Assembly (NCBI RefSeq): GCF_018100795.1
Contig: NZ_JAGJDY010000013.1
Coordinates: 1 to 64,000 of the forward strand
Length of the DNA stretch: 64,000 bases
From: Alteromonas sp. MMG017
GTDB lineage: Bacteria; Pseudomonadota; Gammaproteobacteria; Enterobacterales; Alteromonadaceae
Direction of reading: 5' to 3'
The first letter of the stretch is position 1; each line of letters opens with the position of its first letter. A program made the position numbers and the translations under genes. Of the stretch, positions 1 to 9,250 are shown piece after piece. The notes under the pieces were generated by a model, which saw only the letters and a program-made list of their open reading frames with translations, was not told where the DNA came from and ran no database searches.

Positions 1-653
1 TTGTTGCGGGTTTTTTTGTGCCTGAAATAAAGTGCCTTAATACCAAATCAAGCAGTATTGAACCGCGTAAAAATTTGTGAATGTTTAATTAAATAAAATT
101 CATGATTCTACAACTATAATTAAGGATAGGAGGCGTTCTAGCCACTAGGTAGCGCTACTGCGTTAATATAAGCACTAACAAACAACCAATGGCGGTAAAA
201 AAGTACTGCAACTCCTTGAAAGTTTTTCTGATCTTCCTCTGTCTATAGTTTGTAATAAGCTCTTATAAAATTACTACATTCATTATGGCTAATGTGTCCG
301 GCTGACCAACATTAATAAAACAAAGTGAGAAATTAAGAAAGGCTCACGAGTCAGTCGCATACTGGTCACATAATTCTGATAAAAACGATTAACTATTAGC
401 TTTGTATATTATGACCGTTGTAAATAGGTACACTTGTTGAGACTTGTAGAAATCGATTAGATTGCAGTTGTGTGGTCTGGGCTTCACTCTAATGTCCAAT
501 TGCAATTAAGGTGTATAGTAAGTGATATATAGAGGTTATTACTTAGAGGTTATAACTCATTACAGTGCTAATGCTTAAAACGAAAGTGTAAGTGGAACGC
601 AGCGACAACCCGTTACGCCCACTGACGAAAAAGAATAAATATAGAGGATTGAT
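1..653. other. Gene-free leader region upstream of ovoA
   Basis: No coding region of convincing length or composition is visible on either strand. The stretch is AT-rich with stops in all frames. Its one ordered element is a tandem 14-bp repeat at 530-557. No terminator or RNA gene was recognised. The far left could hold the tail of a gene lying outside the window, but nothing supports that. Confidence 0.5.
530..557. repeat. Tandem 14-bp direct repeat upstream of ovoA
   Basis: TAGAGGTTATTACT (530-543) is followed immediately by TAGAGGTTATAACT (544-557), 13 of 14 positions identical. It ends about 96 bases before the ovoA start. Two adjacent copies of a short sequence in a promoter region can be binding sites for a regulator; that reading is inference. 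Confidence 0.45.
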
Positions 654-2753
654 ATGCAGGCTATGAGTACGCTCAATTTGAGTCAGGGTAGTGTTGAGCA
701 AAAGCGTGAGGAAATCAAAGCGTATTTTACCGATTCGTTTGATACTTACGAAAACCTATTTACTTGCCTAGCAAGCGATGAAGCCTATTTTCAGCGTGCT
801 GAAAAGCTTCGCCATCCACTTATCTTTTATTTCGGCCATACCGCTACTTTTTTTATCAATAAACTTATTCTGGCCAAAACCATTACTGAGCGTATCAACC
901 CGAGATTCGAGTCGTTGTTTGCCATTGGTGTAGACGAAATGAGCTGGGATGATCTCAACGACGAAAACTACGCATGGCCTTCTGTTGATGAAGTGCGTCA
1001 ATACCGCCGCCAAGTGCGGGATCTCGTGTTATCGGTAATAGAAACCCTCGATTTTAGTATGCCTATTAATTGGGAGAGCCCAATGTGGCCGCTAGTGATG
1101 GGTATTGAACATGAACGCATTCATTTAGAAACATCCTCGGTACTTATTCGTCAACTACCCATAAGCCAAGTGAAACCCGACAACGAAAATTGGCCTAGAT
1201 GTAAGGTTTCATCCAGTGCACCTACCAATACATTAATTGATGTGCCAAGTGGCGACGTCACATGTAACAAGCAATGGAACGACGCCTTGTATGGGTGGGA
1301 CAACGAATATGGTCATCATCAGGCAAACGTTACGGAATTTAAAGCGAGTCAATTTGTTGTTAGTAATGCCGAGTTCTTAGCGTTTGTAGAAGCTGGCGGG
1401 TATGAAAACTCCGAATATTGGGAAGAAGAGGGCAATAAGTGGCGCGAGTACACGAAAGCAGCTCACCCGACTTTTTGGGTAAAGACTGATAACGGTTATT
1501 TGTATCGCAGTATGCTAGAAGCGTTTCCGTTACCGCTTAATTGGCCCGTGGATGTGAATTACCATGAAGCCAAAGCTTTCTGTAATTACAAAAGCGAGCA
1601 GACGGGTTCGTTAATTCGTCTTCCAACTGAAGATGAATGGCTACGTTTACGTGAGTTTGCAGGCGGTACCGAAAATACCTATTCAGACGGCTATAATATT
1701 GCGTTAAGCAAGTATGCGTCTAGTGAGCCGGTTGATGTTAACCAAAGCGGTGTTTTTTACGATGTAGTTGGCAACGTATGGCAGTGGACTGAAACGCCAA
1801 TTTACCCCTTTGATGGGTTTAAAGTGCACCCGCTGTACGACGATTTCACCACGCCTACCTTCGACAACAAACACAACCTTATTAAAGGCGGAAGCTGGAT
1901 ATCTACGGGGAACGAGGCAATGGCACAAAGCCGTTATGCGTTTCGCCGTCACTTCTTTCAACACGCAGGCTTTCGCTATGTAGAAGCTGCGCTACCCATA
2001 CAGGTAAATGATTTGGATTACGAAAGCGATACACAGGTATCACAATACAGTGAATTCCACTACGGTGACACTTACTTCAATGTAGAAAACTTCGCTAAAG
2101 CCAGTGCGCATTTTTGTTTAAGCCACATGCCGGAAAACAAAGGCGGCAAAGCGCTAGACTTAGGCTGTGCGGTAGGGCGTTCGTCGTTTGAGTTAGCTAC
2201 CTATTTTGATCACGTTGATGGTATCGATTTTTCTGCTCGGTTTATTAAAACCGCCGTTGCCATGCAAGAACGTGGCGAAATTCGCTATAACCTTATTGAA
2301 GAGGGCGAACTTACGTCATTTAAAGCGCGTAAGTTAAGCAACATGGGCTTAGCGGAATCTGCGGAGAAAGTACACTTTGCCCAAGGCGATGCGTGTAATT
2401 TGAAGCCTCAATTTACAGGCTACGATTTAATCTTTATGGGTAACTTGCTTGATAGAGTGTATAGCCCTAAGAAAGTATTGAACGATGTTACTGCAAGGCT
2501 AAATGCTGGCGGCTTGCTGGTAATAGCTTCACCATTTACGTGGTTAGAAGAATACACAGAGCGTAGTGAATGGTTAGGGGGTTACAAAGATGAGAACGGT
2601 GAAACCCTAACATCTACGGAAGCTTTGGAAGCAACCCTTAAAGAAAGCTTTGAGCGAGTAGGGGCGCCCACTGAAATACCTTTTGTTATTCGTGAAACGA
2701 AGCGTAAATTTCAGCATACACTGTCTGAATTTAACGTGTTTAAAAAGCGATAG
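654..2753 (+). CDS. ovoA: 5-histidylcysteine sulfoxide synthase / mercaptohistidine N-methyltransferase OvoA
   Basis: First enzyme of ovothiol synthesis: a non-haem iron enzyme that joins cysteine to C5 of histidine as a sulfoxide, fused to a methyltransferase for the later imidazole N-methylation. The 699-residue protein shows the family layout: an N-terminal DinB-like region with the iron motif H153-x3-H157-x-E159 (HERIHLE), a formylglycine-generating-enzyme-like domain to about residue 455 (RLPTEDEW, GNVWQWTE, KGGSW), then a SAM methyltransferase with its glycine-rich motif (LDLGCAVGRSS) near residue 500. The start at 654 has AGAGGA five bases upstream; the later in-frame ATG at 663 is too far from it. 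The lyase for the next step follows 61 bases downstream. Confidence 0.93.
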   Translation: MQAMSTLNLSQGSVEQKREEIKAYFTDSFDTYENLFTCLASDEAYFQRAEKLRHPLIFYFGHTATFFINKLILAKTITERINPRFESLFAIGVDEMSWDDLNDENYAWPSVDEVRQYRRQVRDLVLSVIETLDFSMPINWESPMWPLVMGIEHERIHLETSSVLIRQLPISQVKPDNENWPRCKVSSSAPTNTLIDVPSGDVTCNKQWNDALYGWDNEYGHHQANVTEFKASQFVVSNAEFLAFVEAGGYENSEYWEEEGNKWREYTKAAHPTFWVKTDNGYLYRSMLEAFPLPLNWPVDVNYHEAKAFCNYKSEQTGSLIRLPTEDEWLRLREFAGGTENTYSDGYNIALSKYASSEPVDVNQSGVFYDVVGNVWQWTETPIYPFDGFKVHPLYDDFTTPTFDNKHNLIKGGSWISTGNEAMAQSRYAFRRHFFQHAGFRYVEAALPIQVNDLDYESDTQVSQYSEFHYGDTYFNVENFAKASAHFCLSHMPENKGGKALDLGCAVGRSSFELATYFDHVDGIDFSARFIKTAVAMQERGEIRYNLIEEGELTSFKARKLSNMGLAESAEKVHFAQGDACNLKPQFTGYDLIFMGNLLDRVYSPKKVLNDVTARLNAGGLLVIASPFTWLEEYTERSEWLGGYKDENGETLTSTEALEATLKESFERVGAPTEIPFVIRETKRKFQHTLSEFNVFKKR

Positions 2754-2814
2754 CATTGTGCGTGTACAGCGTTTGAGCTTTATGTTCTGTGCCAACAGCT
2801 AATTAAGGTAATTA

Positions 2815-4287
2815 ATGAAAGCACGCAAGGAAGGCGCTTTGGCTGACGCCGAACAAATTAAAGGCAACGGCTTAAATACAAACGCAGCGTTGAAACAACA
2901 GGTTGACGATATCGACAACCTGTTTTCTGAGGAATTTAATGAATTTTCAACGCTGTGGCACACACCTTTGTGTCACGGTGACATTGAAGACAAACATGAC
3001 GACAACGATAATCGCAACGTCAATGGCGACTATGGCGATGTTCAAGTAAGCAACAACCGCCTAAAGTTTTCGTCTCTTTCGTCTCGCTTCCCTCATGCTC
3101 CAGAAAACGCAGTAAGCATGTGGATAGCTGATATGGACACAGCGCCATCAAAACACATCGCCCATGCCATATCGGCATATGTATCGTCCCATTATGGATA
3201 TCAATCAGTTGATATTGGGGAGGTGGTGGCAGCGCGTTACGCTAAGCAAGGTGCGGTCATTACTGCCAATTCGGTAGTGAGTACGGCAAGTGTTATGGCG
3301 GCAGTCGATACCGCTTTGAAGGTGTGCACGACAAAGGGCGATAAAGTCATGGTGCTATCGCCTACCTATGGCCCACTTCGAGAACGAATTGCGGCGCAAG
3401 GGCTAGCGCTGGTTGATGTTAGTATTGATGACATTAGTATTAGTGATAGCAATGCTAACGAGCTTGGTGATGAAGGCAGATCTGATGCAGGTGATGAAAA
3501 AGGTTTAGAAAAAAATATAACGGCGTTGTTAGATGAAGATTGTAGCGCCTTTGTACTTTGCCACCCGAATAACCCCACAGGCACAGTGCTCAGTGAATCG
3601 CTCCAGCATGAAATTGCCCGCTTTTGTAAAACTCACAATATCACGCTAATTCTAGATGAAGTGCACAGTGAGTTCGGCTTTGTTAATACCGATACAATGG
3701 CTAATACTACTGTTAATTCTGCTGCTAATACCAAGAGCAACACCAAGCATATTACGCATTATGGAAATAATACGAGTGCCATTAAACCGTTTGCGATAGA
3801 TAGCCAATTTGCGCAAGACACAATTATTCGAATAAACAGTGCTGGTAAAGCATTTAATTTATCAGCTATTCCCGCTGCGTCGTATGCCATTATCGCAAAT
3901 GATGAATTGCGGGATAAGTTTGCCCGAGAAATAGACAGCTGCCATCTTGAGGCGTCACCCGTAGCAAAAGTTGCACTCATTGCAGCTTACGAAAAAGCTG
4001 ATGATTGGTTGGCGTGTGTGCTAAAAGCTATTGCGTTCAATCGACAATACACGAAAGCGTTAATGAATATACTGAGCCCGACAATACCCTTTACGTTGGG
4101 CGAAGCTGGTTATTTCTTGTGGCTGAATTTGAACCAACGCTTTGTAAATGACACTTTCGTTGAAGTCTGTAAGCGAGGGGTTATTGGCGTAGATGGAGCA
4201 AGCTTTAACGCTCCAGGTTATTTGCGTCTTAATTTAGCCTGCCATCCCAGTGCTATAAAAACGGCGCTACTAAGATTGTTTTCTTAA
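2815..4287 (+). CDS. ovoB: PLP-dependent C-S lyase of the MalY/PatB type, likely OvoB
   Basis: Fold-type I aminotransferase-like enzyme. The MalY-type WIADMD motif, the HPNNPTGTV loop, the PLP aspartate in LILDEVHSE and the Schiff-base lysine K345 in SAGKAFN are all visible. Beside ovoA it most likely cleaves the histidylcysteine sulfoxide to 5-thiohistidine; the role is inferred from the neighbour. At 490 residues it is about 100 longer than usual MalY proteins (near 390). The excess sits in a long acidic N-terminal extension and in Asn/Asp/Ser/Thr-rich insertions around residues 62-76, 206-236 and 291-325. These look like low-complexity loops between conserved motifs, not frameshifts, because the frame and motifs resume after each. 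Confidence 0.82.
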   Translation: MKARKEGALADAEQIKGNGLNTNAALKQQVDDIDNLFSEEFNEFSTLWHTPLCHGDIEDKHDDNDNRNVNGDYGDVQVSNNRLKFSSLSSRFPHAPENAVSMWIADMDTAPSKHIAHAISAYVSSHYGYQSVDIGEVVAARYAKQGAVITANSVVSTASVMAAVDTALKVCTTKGDKVMVLSPTYGPLRERIAAQGLALVDVSIDDISISDSNANELGDEGRSDAGDEKGLEKNITALLDEDCSAFVLCHPNNPTGTVLSESLQHEIARFCKTHNITLILDEVHSEFGFVNTDTMANTTVNSAANTKSNTKHITHYGNNTSAIKPFAIDSQFAQDTIIRINSAGKAFNLSAIPAASYAIIANDELRDKFAREIDSCHLEASPVAKVALIAAYEKADDWLACVLKAIAFNRQYTKALMNILSPTIPFTLGEAGYFLWLNLNQRFVNDTFVEVCKRGVIGVDGASFNAPGYLRLNLACHPSAIKTALLRLFS

Positions 4288-4490
4288 TAAGTTATCGCTT
4301 TCAACGTAGTCGTAGTTCTGCGCGAAGGATTACTAATACCAAACCCTAAACCTAAGCCAAATTTACGTGAGCCTAGGCCTTCCCCCAATCTATTCATTCT
4401 CTAAAAACGAATGAACGGTGCTAATTTCGCTAATTTTATCCCGCAGGTTAGGTACTACAATATTGTGTATTGAAAGTTAATTATCGAATA

Positions 4491-4511
4491 CAAGCACCCT
4501 AGTGGTGCTTG
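4491..4511 (+). other. Small hairpin just upstream of the pirin gene
   Basis: CAAGCACC (4491-4498) pairs perfectly with GGTGCTTG (4504-4511) around a 5-base loop. It ends 29 bases before the pirin start. There is no T-run, so it is not a standard terminator. It could be an operator or a leader structure. Confidence 0.4.
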
Positions 4512-4540
4512 GAAATGAAAGTCGATGTAAGGATTTAAGT

Positions 4541-5266
4541 ATGCAATACATTCGTAAAGGTAGTGAAAGGGGTAACATCAATCTTGGTTGGCTAAACAGC
4601 AAACATAGCTTTTCATTCGGACAGTATTATGACGCCAATCATATGGGGTTCTCTGCATTAAGGGTATTTAACGACGATATCGTACAAGCGGGTAGAGGCT
4701 TTGAAACCCATGGGCATCGTGACATGGAAATTATCTCTTTTGTGGTCAGCGGTGCGCTAAAACATAAAGACAGTACTGGGAACGACTATGTTATCCCTGC
4801 TGGTGATATTCAAGTGATGAGTGCAGGAAAGGGTATTCGGCATTCTGAAATGAATGCATCTGATTCTGAGGAAGTTAATTTTATTCAAATTTGGATTGAG
4901 CCTAACGTTACCGGTGTTCAGCCTGCTTATTTACAAAAGTCGGTGAGTGATAAAAAAGGGTTAGAGCTGCTAGTTAGTGAGTCTGGACAAGACGGCTCGT
5001 TAAAAATTAATCAAGAAGCGCGCATTAGCAAACTGGCCCTTAGCCAAGGGGAAAGTTTTGACTTAACCGTTGAATCTACAGCAACCTTGGGGGCGGGCTA
5101 TTTGCACATTGTGAAAGGAGAATTAACGGTTAACGACGTAAAATCCGATAAAATGACAACCTTAACGAAAGGCGATGCCATCGGGTTAGGCGCTAAACAG
5201 AAAATAGTAGTGTTAGCCAATGATGATGTGCTTGCACTGTGGTTTGATTTACCTGCTATTCGCTAA
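4541..5266 (+). CDS. Pirin-family bicupin (YhhW-like)
   Basis: 241-residue cupin protein. The four metal ligands of YhhW-type pirins are in place: H57 and H59 in THGH, and H101 and E103 in RHSE. Some members show quercetin dioxygenase activity in vitro; the physiological substrate is generally unknown. The start at 4541 is preferred because AAGGA (4529-4533) lies seven bases upstream; an in-frame GTG at 4502 would sit inside the upstream hairpin and has no such site. It is single, between the ovothiol genes and uvrY. Confidence 0.85.
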   Translation: MQYIRKGSERGNINLGWLNSKHSFSFGQYYDANHMGFSALRVFNDDIVQAGRGFETHGHRDMEIISFVVSGALKHKDSTGNDYVIPAGDIQVMSAGKGIRHSEMNASDSEEVNFIQIWIEPNVTGVQPAYLQKSVSDKKGLELLVSESGQDGSLKINQEARISKLALSQGESFDLTVESTATLGAGYLHIVKGELTVNDVKSDKMTTLTKGDAIGLGAKQKIVVLANDDVLALWFDLPAIR

Positions 5267-5353
5267 AATGTCGGTGCTGTACCTTTATTGACCAATCAGG
5301 TCCGTTAATGATTGTTTTTATACATCTCCTTACTACAAATTTACACTGAAAAG

Positions 5354-5381
5354 TTTACCTAGTCGGTAGTCGTGGTATGAT
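5354..5381 (+). promoter_or_regulatory. Candidate sigma-70 promoter for uvrY-uvrC
   Basis: TTTACC (5354-5359) and TATGAT (5376-5381) are 16 bases apart and point toward uvrY, leaving a leader of roughly 85 bases. This is a visual match only. Confidence 0.4.
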
Positions 5382-5471
5382 ACGAACGCATGATTGGTAA
5401 GTAACTGGTGGAATTCACCACGGTTACGGATCTTTTCTGTTTGAAAGCAAACCGTAGTCAGTGAGATACAT

Positions 5472-6116
5472 GTGATAAAGATAATCCTAGCAGATGACCA
5501 TGATTTGGTCAGAAGAGGGATCCGCCGAATTCTGGAAGATGTCGTAGATTTTTCAATCATAGCTGAAGCTAAAAATGGCGAAGATGCCGTACAGCTATGT
5601 CGAAAAAACGCACCAGATGTGGTACTCATGGACGTAAATATGCCCGGCATTGGCGGGCTAGAAGCTACCAAACGCATTGTGCGGATGTCAGAGAACACCC
5701 GCGTGATATGTTTGTCTATGCATAAAGAAAGCCCCATTCCTATGCAGGTAATGAATGCAGGTGCCTTTGGTTTTTTAACTAAAGATGCTGAACCTGAAGA
5801 AGTTATTCGAGCCATTCATAAAGTGGTTGCTGGGCAAAAGTATATCGATAGTGAAGTTGCGAACAGCATTGCCATCGATAAGCTTTCCCCAAATTCAGAC
5901 AACCCGTTCAATGATTTATCAGATAGAGAGTTAAGTATTGCGCTTCGCCTGACCAAGGGCAAACGTGTACCTGATATTGCTACTGAACTAAGCATTAACG
6001 CAAAAACCGTCAATACATACCGTTATCGTATGTTTGAAAAGTTAGGCGTAACCACTGATGTGGAATTAACCCACTTAGCGCTTCGCCACAAACTCATCGA
6101 TTCGAATTTGCTTTAG
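5472..6116 (+). CDS. uvrY: Response regulator UvrY/GacA
   Basis: 214-residue two-component regulator, the partner of a BarA/GacS-type kinase; in relatives it drives the CsrB/CsrC-type small RNAs that titrate CsrA. The receiver domain has the acidic pair D8/D9, phospho-acceptor D54 (LMDVNMPG) and the conserved lysine in FLTKDA. A LuxR-type helix-turn-helix (SDRELSIALRLTKG to AKTVNTYRYRMFEKL) ends the protein. Translation begins at a GTG. uvrC starts six bases after the stop, the order also seen in Escherichia coli. No kinase gene is in this window. Confidence 0.94.
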   Translation: MIKIILADDHDLVRRGIRRILEDVVDFSIIAEAKNGEDAVQLCRKNAPDVVLMDVNMPGIGGLEATKRIVRMSENTRVICLSMHKESPIPMQVMNAGAFGFLTKDAEPEEVIRAIHKVVAGQKYIDSEVANSIAIDKLSPNSDNPFNDLSDRELSIALRLTKGKRVPDIATELSINAKTVNTYRYRMFEKLGVTTDVELTHLALRHKLIDSNLL

Positions 6117-6122
6117 GCCTGT

Positions 6123-7940
6123 ATGTCTGCATTTGATTCCGCAGCGTTTCTCAAAAATTTAACTTCTCAGCCTGGCGTATACAGAATGTATAACGCCCAG
6201 GAAGAAGTGATTTATGTAGGTAAAGCAAAGAACCTTAAAAAGCGTGTTTCTAGCTATTTTCGAATGAATGTCGATAATGCAAAAACACGCTCATTGGTAA
6301 TGCAAATTGCCAATATGGATGTCACCGTTGTAAACAGCGAAACAGAAGCGTTTTTGCTAGAAAACAACTTCATTAAGAAGTACAAGCCGCGTTACAACGT
6401 GGTCATGCGTGACGATAAATCCTACCCCTTCATATTCCTATCTGATCACCAGCACCCACGCTTATCGTTTCACCGTGGTCCGCAAAAGAAAAAGGGCGAA
6501 TATTTCGGTCCTTATCCTAGTGCGGGTGCAGTTCGTGAAAGTTTGCGTTCTATGCAGCGTATTTTTCCAGTACGTCAGTGTGAAGACAGTTACTATCGCG
6601 CAAGAAGTCGCCCCTGTTTGCAATATCAAATGCAACGATGCAGTGCCCCCTGTGTTGAAGGCTACGTTAGCGACGAAGAATATAACGAGCAGATAGACCT
6701 TGCTAGGCTATTCCTTAAAGGTAAAAACCAACAAGTGATTGGTACCTTGGTTGATAAAATGGAAAAGGCCAGCGAAGCACTAAACTTTGAAGCTGCAGCG
6801 CGTTATCGCGATCAAATCAATACGCTTCGCAAAGTACAAGAGCGCCAATGGGTGGCCGGTACTCAAGACGAAATGGATGTATTTGGCTTTGCGGTGAAAG
6901 GCAATATGGCGTGTATTCAAGTGATGTTTATTCGTGACAGCCAACTTTTAGGAAGCAAAGCGTTTTTCCCTAAAGTGCCGAACACTGCCGATGAACAAGA
7001 AATATTCGAATCCTTCTTATTGCAGTTTTATTTAGCGGGCAACAAACTTATACCTAAACAAATGGTATTTGCCAGTGCGTTGTCTGATGAAGAAGCGATT
7101 GCCGATTTACTTAGCAGTGAAGCTGGCTACCGTGTGAATTTCTTCAAAGGTGCACGTGAAGAGAAACGTCGCTACCTAGAATTGGCACAGGCCAACGCAG
7201 AAACTGCACTAGAAGCCCAGTATGGCGAACAAAAATCGGTATTTGCCCGTTATCTCGATTTAGAAACGGCGCTTGAGTTAGATGCGCCACTGCAGCGTAT
7301 GGAATGTTTCGATATAAGCCACACCTCAGGCGAACAAACGGTGGCATCCTGCGTGGTGTTTAATCGTGAAGGCCCCCTTAAAAGCGATTACCGCCGCTAT
7401 AATATTGAAGGCATTACCCCTGGCGATGACTACGCGGCCATGGCACAAGCGCTAAAACGTCGCTATAAATCGGTTAAAGAAGTACAAAAAATTCCAGACT
7501 TGCTGCTTATTGATGGCGGCAAAGGGCAGTTATCTCAGGCTGAAACTTTCTTTGAAGATTGGCCTCATGATAAAAAGCCTATGTTATTAGGGGTGGCGAA
7601 AGGCACCACTCGTAAGCCGGGATTAGAAACTATTATATTGGCCGATAGCCACGATACTGTGCCTATGGATAGCCACTCACCCGCATTGCATCTTATTCAG
7701 CATATTCGAGATGAATCTCACCGCTTTGCTATTACAGGGCACAGAAACCGCCGTCAAAAGGTTAAAACCACATCAAGTTTAGAAACCATACCTGGGGTAG
7801 GGGCTAAACGTCGCCAAACACTGTTGAAATACATGGGCGGGCTGCAAGGGCTTAAAAAGGCCAGCAAGGATGAAATTGCCAGCGTACCAGGTATTAGCAA
7901 AGAGTTAGCTGACACCATATACGACCATCTTCATCTTTAA
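6123..7940 (+). CDS. uvrC: Excinuclease ABC subunit C
   Basis: Endonuclease of nucleotide excision repair that cuts on both sides of the UvrB-marked lesion. At 605 residues it has full length. Visible in order: an N-terminal GIY-YIG nuclease domain (PGVYRMY then VIYVGKAKNLKKRV), the cysteine-bearing middle segment (PCLQYQMQRCSAPC), a UVR motif (ALNFEAAARYRDQI), the RNase H-like nuclease half (ECFDISHTSGE, LLIDGGKGQL) and a C-terminal helix-hairpin-helix pair (ETIPGVGAKRRQTLL, SVPGISKELADTI). The ribosome site overlaps the uvrY stop, which suggests coupled translation. Confidence 0.97.
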   Translation: MSAFDSAAFLKNLTSQPGVYRMYNAQEEVIYVGKAKNLKKRVSSYFRMNVDNAKTRSLVMQIANMDVTVVNSETEAFLLENNFIKKYKPRYNVVMRDDKSYPFIFLSDHQHPRLSFHRGPQKKKGEYFGPYPSAGAVRESLRSMQRIFPVRQCEDSYYRARSRPCLQYQMQRCSAPCVEGYVSDEEYNEQIDLARLFLKGKNQQVIGTLVDKMEKASEALNFEAAARYRDQINTLRKVQERQWVAGTQDEMDVFGFAVKGNMACIQVMFIRDSQLLGSKAFFPKVPNTADEQEIFESFLLQFYLAGNKLIPKQMVFASALSDEEAIADLLSSEAGYRVNFFKGAREEKRRYLELAQANAETALEAQYGEQKSVFARYLDLETALELDAPLQRMECFDISHTSGEQTVASCVVFNREGPLKSDYRRYNIEGITPGDDYAAMAQALKRRYKSVKEVQKIPDLLLIDGGKGQLSQAETFFEDWPHDKKPMLLGVAKGTTRKPGLETIILADSHDTVPMDSHSPALHLIQHIRDESHRFAITGHRNRRQKVKTTSSLETIPGVGAKRRQTLLKYMGGLQGLKKASKDEIASVPGISKELADTIYDHLHL

Positions 7941-8054
7941 TCTCATCCAATACGCGCATTAATACGTAAATTGCGGTAATCTGTTAAAAATTGAAGGCTT
8001 AAGAAAAGCCGCGCTAAACCTGCCTATGATAGGCGAAAATTTTGAGATGTATTT

Positions 8055-8633
8055 ATGTGGACGGTTCCAAATTTAATTACTCTATTCAGAGTAATCCTTA
8101 TTCCTGTGTTTGTTGGTGTTTATTTTCTTGATTGGCGTTGGGCCCACGAAGCTGGCGCATTTATTTTCTGGCTTGCGGCTATTACCGATTGGTTCGATGG
8201 TTACCTAGCCCGAAAACTTGAACAATCTACGCCTTTTGGTGCTTTCCTCGATCCTGTTGCCGATAAGCTCATTGTTGGGGCGGCACTATTAATGATTACC
8301 CACAGTTACGGCAGTTTATGGATAACCATTCCAGCCATTGCATTATTAGTGCGTGAAATTTACGTTTCAGCGCTTAGAGAGTGGATGGGACAAAATGGCG
8401 TGAGGGAAGCGGTAAAAGTGTCATTTATTGGCAAAGCAAAAACAACTGCACAAATGTTAGCCATTATTGGATTATTGTCTGGCCTTGAATCGTTTATGGG
8501 CATTCCACTTTATTGGGTAACCCTAGGACATATTTTACTTTATATCGCTGCAGTGCTGTCAATTTGGTCAATGATTATCTACTCACGTGCTGCGTGGCCA
8601 CACCTAAGTGCGGGTTTAAAAGATAAGATTTGA
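8055..8633 (+). CDS. pgsA: CDP-diacylglycerol-glycerol-3-phosphate 3-phosphatidyltransferase
   Basis: Inner-membrane enzyme making phosphatidylglycerol phosphate, the committed step to phosphatidylglycerol and cardiolipin. The 192-residue protein holds the CDP-alcohol phosphatidyltransferase signature DG-x2-AR-x8-G-x3-D-x3-D (starting in DWFDGYLAR, ending in DPVADKL) and several membrane helices. It lies 114 bases after uvrC and before three tRNA genes, the same order as in enterobacteria. Confidence 0.95.
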   Translation: MWTVPNLITLFRVILIPVFVGVYFLDWRWAHEAGAFIFWLAAITDWFDGYLARKLEQSTPFGAFLDPVADKLIVGAALLMITHSYGSLWITIPAIALLVREIYVSALREWMGQNGVREAVKVSFIGKAKTTAQMLAIIGLLSGLESFMGIPLYWVTLGHILLYIAAVLSIWSMIIYSRAAWPHLSAGLKDKI

Positions 8634-8704
8634 TCGTCTATTGAGCAATGTGAATAAAAATGTAGCAAACGATCACAAAAATGCATATTTCCTTGTTTTT
8701 CGTA

Positions 8705-8732
8705 TTGACACTTTCAGCGTTACAGGTAGAAT
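8705..8732 (+). promoter_or_regulatory. Sigma-70 promoter of the tRNA operon
   Basis: A consensus TTGACA (8705-8710) is followed after 16 bases by TAGAAT (8727-8732). The bases just after the -10 box are GC-rich (TCACCGC), the kind of discriminator found at stringently controlled stable-RNA promoters. Transcription would start about 45 bases before tRNA-Gly. Confidence 0.75.
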
Positions 8733-8784
8733 TCACCGCACATTTCGAGACGGCAACAACGAAACGAAATGTAAGGCTTTAAAT

Positions 8785-8860
<76 letters not shown>

Positions 8861-8874
8861 AAGTCTAGTATTAC

Positions 8875-8948
8875 GGCGGAATGGCAGAATGGCTATGCAG
8901 CGGATTGCAAATCCGTGGATCTCGGTTCGACTCCGGGTTCCGCCTCCA
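8875..8948 (+). tRNA. cysT: tRNA-Cys (anticodon GCA)
   Basis: A 74-base tRNA with encoded CCA. The acceptor stem is GGCGGAA/TTCCGCC, and the anticodon stem CGGAT/ATCCG frames GCA at 8907-8909. It lies 14 bases after tRNA-Gly in the same transcript. Confidence 0.98.
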
Positions 8949-9010
8949 TAATGCTTTAATGCTACAACAGGTTTCTACGCCTGACACCCCAACCGAAAGG
9001 TTACCCCGAT

Positions 9011-9097
9011 GCCCGGGTGGTGAAATTGGTAGACACAAGGGATTTAAAATCCCTCGTCAGTAATGACGTGCCGGTTCAAGTCCGGCCCCGGGCACCA
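9011..9097 (+). tRNA. leuZ: tRNA-Leu (anticodon TAA)
   Basis: An 87-base class II tRNA with a long variable arm and encoded CCA. The acceptor stem is GCCCGGG/CCCGGGC, and the anticodon stem AGGGA/TCCCT frames TAA at 9045-9047. It ends the Gly-Cys-Leu array. No clear terminator follows. The uncharacterised DUF2589 cassette begins directly downstream in the opposite orientation. Confidence 0.98.
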
Positions 9098-9250
9098 TTT
9101 CTTTAAAGATTAATTTCAAAACAGTTTCAGCTTTTTTTCGTGCAGTTATCTGTATTACCAAACTTCGATAAATTATTTCGCACTAACATTAATTCACTAT
9201 CTGTGTCTAAAATAGTATTTTCAGAAAAAAACGAAACAGATTTATTTAGT

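Noticed and set aside
5333..5815. Minus-strand open frame of 160 codons opposite uvrY
   Set aside because: It is antisense to the conserved response regulator; the real gene has strong motifs.
8881..9063. Open frame of 60 codons across tRNA-Cys and tRNA-Leu
   Set aside because: It overlaps two clear tRNA genes and has no ribosome site.
9073..9097. 3' end of tRNA-Leu as an attachment site for the DUF2589 cassette
   Set aside because: I found no second copy of the tRNA end between 9098 and 12627, and no integrase is present there.
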